A stretch of 33,276 bases of DNA from Saprospiraceae bacterium. GTDB taxonomy: Bacteria; Bacteroidota; Bacteroidia; Chitinophagales; Saprospiraceae. Position numbers and translations under genes: made by a program. Shown in pieces: positions 32,285-33,276 of this stretch; within the stretch, counting starts at the first letter, position 1, and the number at the start of each line of letters is the position of its first letter. Location of the stretch: contig JALHMA010000019.1 in NCBI GenBank assembly GCA_022844265.1, positions 1 through 33,276 on the forward strand, written 5' to 3'. The notes beneath the pieces were generated by a model. It did not search any database. It was not told where the DNA came from and saw only the letters and a list, made by a program, of their open reading frames with translations.

Positions 32285-32450
32285 AATGCAAACTAATTGA
32301 AAATTATGGGTGAATAACTTTGTTAAACGAGATGGCTAAGAAACGCATGAAAGGCATATTTGCTGCCGGAAATGAACATTTTAACGTCCTGTTAACCAGC
32401 AGAGGCGTCTACGCCTTTTGGTATAAAAGCAGGGTCTGAAACGTCAAAAT

Positions 32451-32481
32451 TTTGCGTCTATGATAAGCCCGCTTACCTTCG
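32451..32481 (+). promoter_or_regulatory. Promoter of the HD-domain gene (TTTG, 19 nt, TACCTTCG)
   Basis: TTTG at 32451-32454 and TACCTTCG at 32474-32481 (seven of eight consensus bases) are spaced by 19 nt. This promoter covers the ATG at 32460, which argues that translation starts at ATG 32520, about 32 nt after the expected transcription start. Confidence 0.6.
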
Positions 32482-32519
32482 ACCGACCAAATACAGTTTT
32501 TGACCGACCAACACCGCTG

Positions 32520-33113
32520 ATGAAGCGTTTTTTAGAAGAACCGAACGCGCTGGAGAAACTCCTTCAACCGGAAAATACCCTGGAGGAACTGCTGCTTACC
32601 ATCCCTGAATTTCGATACGGGTTGTTGTGGGGCGAACCGCGTTATGGCCACCCCGAAGGCCGTGTATGTTTCCATGTCCGGGAGGTATTTAATAATATAG
32701 ACCTGATCACTGAACTGTCAGCGGAGGACAGGCGCAGGTTGCGACTGATCTCCCTGGCACACGATACGTTCAAGTATGCGGAGGATCGCACCCGCCCCCG
32801 CGACTGGTCGAAACACCACAGCCTGCTGGCCCGAAATTTTATGGAAAAGTATACCGATGACCCTGTCATTCTGGACATCATCGAAACCCACGACGACGCT
32901 TATTACATCTGGCTGGACGCCCGGCACGATCAAACGCTGCCTGATACACGCCGCACTTCACTTGGCCTGCTGCTCCAGCGCATGGATTATTGCCTCCAGA
33001 TGTATTACCTGTTTTTCAAGTGCGATACACAAACGGGCGATAAAACCCAGGCGCCGCTGAAGTGGTTTGAAAAAACGGCGCCGGGTATTCGGGTGGTGAA
33101 AATCAAGGAGTAA
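32520..33113 (+). CDS. HD-domain phosphohydrolase-like protein
   Basis: The 197-residue product (start chosen at ATG 32520, MKRFLEEPNALEKLL) contains an HD metal-binding pattern. It opens with GHPEGRVCFHVREVF, continues with the HD pair in LISLAHDTFKYAED, then the histidines in SKHHSLLARNF and THDDAYY. The phrase 'GHPEG...H' is reminiscent of HD domains next to tRNA nucleotidyltransferases and other nucleotide phosphohydrolases. The substrate is not predictable. An in-frame ATG at 32460 would add 20 residues containing a doubled FDRP phrase, but a promoter covers it. Divergent from degP. The stop is directly followed by heptads TGTTTGG and TGTTTTG. Confidence 0.8.
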   Translation: MKRFLEEPNALEKLLQPENTLEELLLTIPEFRYGLLWGEPRYGHPEGRVCFHVREVFNNIDLITELSAEDRRRLRLISLAHDTFKYAEDRTRPRDWSKHHSLLARNFMEKYTDDPVILDIIETHDDAYYIWLDARHDQTLPDTRRTSLGLLLQRMDYCLQMYYLFFKCDTQTGDKTQAPLKWFEKTAPGIRVVKIKE

Positions 33114-33127
33114 TGTTTGGTGTTTTG
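33114..33127 (+). repeat. Two heptads TGTTTGG/TGTTTTG at the HD-gene stop
   Basis: They begin at the base after the stop TAA (33111-33113). The same words form the gldK-end array at 25858-25892. Confidence 0.65.
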
Positions 33128-33131
33128 CGGG

Positions 33132-33165
33132 CCTCACCCCCCGGCCCCCTCTCCAATGGGTGAGG
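33132..33165 (+). repeat. Dispersed C-rich repeat, copy 2, with terminal inverted ends
   Basis: This is the second copy of the CCTCACCCCCC...CTCTCCAATGG segment. Here CCTCACCC (33132-33139) is mirrored exactly by GGGTGAGG (33158-33165), so the copy can form a hairpin; the copy at 22150-22177 lacks the mirrored end. Confidence 0.7.
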
Positions 33166-33199
33166 TTAACCCACAAGTCAGGGTTTTTTGAAAAAAGTT

Positions 33200-33240
33200 G
33201 TAGTTCTTTGACAGACTGAAACCATCTAAAGTTATTTTGC
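33200..33240 (+). promoter_or_regulatory. boxA-like GTTCTTTGACA segment, possible rRNA operon leader
   Basis: GTTCTTTGACA (33203-33213) resembles the boxA antitermination sequence of rRNA leaders and spacers in Bacteroidota (from memory, GTTCTTTGACATATTG). TTTG followed 21 nt later by TTATTTTG (33232-33239) could instead be a promoter. The window ends 37 bp later, so neither reading can be confirmed. Confidence 0.4.
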
Positions 33241-33276
33241 TATGATTTTAGAACCAATAATACATCAACAGATGTT

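Noticed and set aside
33190-33276. First CRISPR repeat at the window edge (segment ending ACTGAAAC)
   Set aside because: Only one copy is visible, no second repeat lies within the remaining 50 bp, and the boxA-like reading explains the core at least as well. It cannot be decided from this window.

Overview
The window looks like chromosome from a Bacteroidota bacterium, most likely a Saprospiria-type organism (Haliscomenobacter/Lewinella-like; this placement is inference). The grounds are a type IX secretion/gliding cluster (porP/sprF, gldK, gldL, gldM, gldN), two secreted proteins with T9SS sorting tails, a TonB receptor paired with a DUF4249 lipoprotein, and promoters of the Bacteroidota type (TTG, about 19-20 nt, TAnnTTTG) instead of sigma-70 boxes. 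I saw no tRNA, IS element, phage gene or CRISPR array. The last about 70 bases may be the leader of an rRNA operon lying just beyond the window.

Layout. 1-2704 (minus): 3'-truncated large T9SS substrate. 2925-4334 (plus): unknown all-helical protein. 4474-8026 (plus): TonB-dependent receptor plus DUF4249 lipoprotein. 8199-8585 (minus): gcvH. 8826-10124 (plus): aminopeptidase P. 10487-14059 (minus): secreted protein with four DUF4394 domains, the two central ones nearly identical in DNA. 14480-15751 (minus): purA. 15900-21164 (plus): DUF4271 membrane protein, HemD-like synthase, CcmB, CcmC, CcmD and glutamate dehydrogenase. 21479-21958 (plus): Lrp/AsnC regulator. 22486-28460 (minus): gldN, gldM, gldL, gldK, porP/sprF. 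28723-30834 (minus): YyaL/DUF255 thioredoxin-domain protein. 31133-32284 (minus): DegP/HtrA protease. 32520-33113 (plus): HD-domain protein.

How the genes fit together. The porP-gldKLMN block supplies the outer-membrane ring/lipoprotein and inner-membrane motor of the T9SS, which would export the proteins at 1-2704 and 10487-14059. The 15900-19765 block looks devoted to heme and cytochrome c maturation. The rest is housekeeping: purines, glycine cleavage, glutamate metabolism and periplasmic quality control.

Most unusual feature. Nearly every transcription-unit end carries an array of short near-repeated words (7, 8 or 9 bp). The word is usually different at each locus, and arrays often begin on or within a few bases of the stop codon. 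At six loci the array is followed by its inverted copy, so the 3' UTR would fold into a long hairpin. Three further heptad arrays sit immediately before start codons (gcvH, pepP, yyaL). In two cases the array has become coding sequence: the YyaL C-terminus and the DUF4249 signal peptide. This stop/start-anchored word-array pattern is the best candidate here for an undescribed system.
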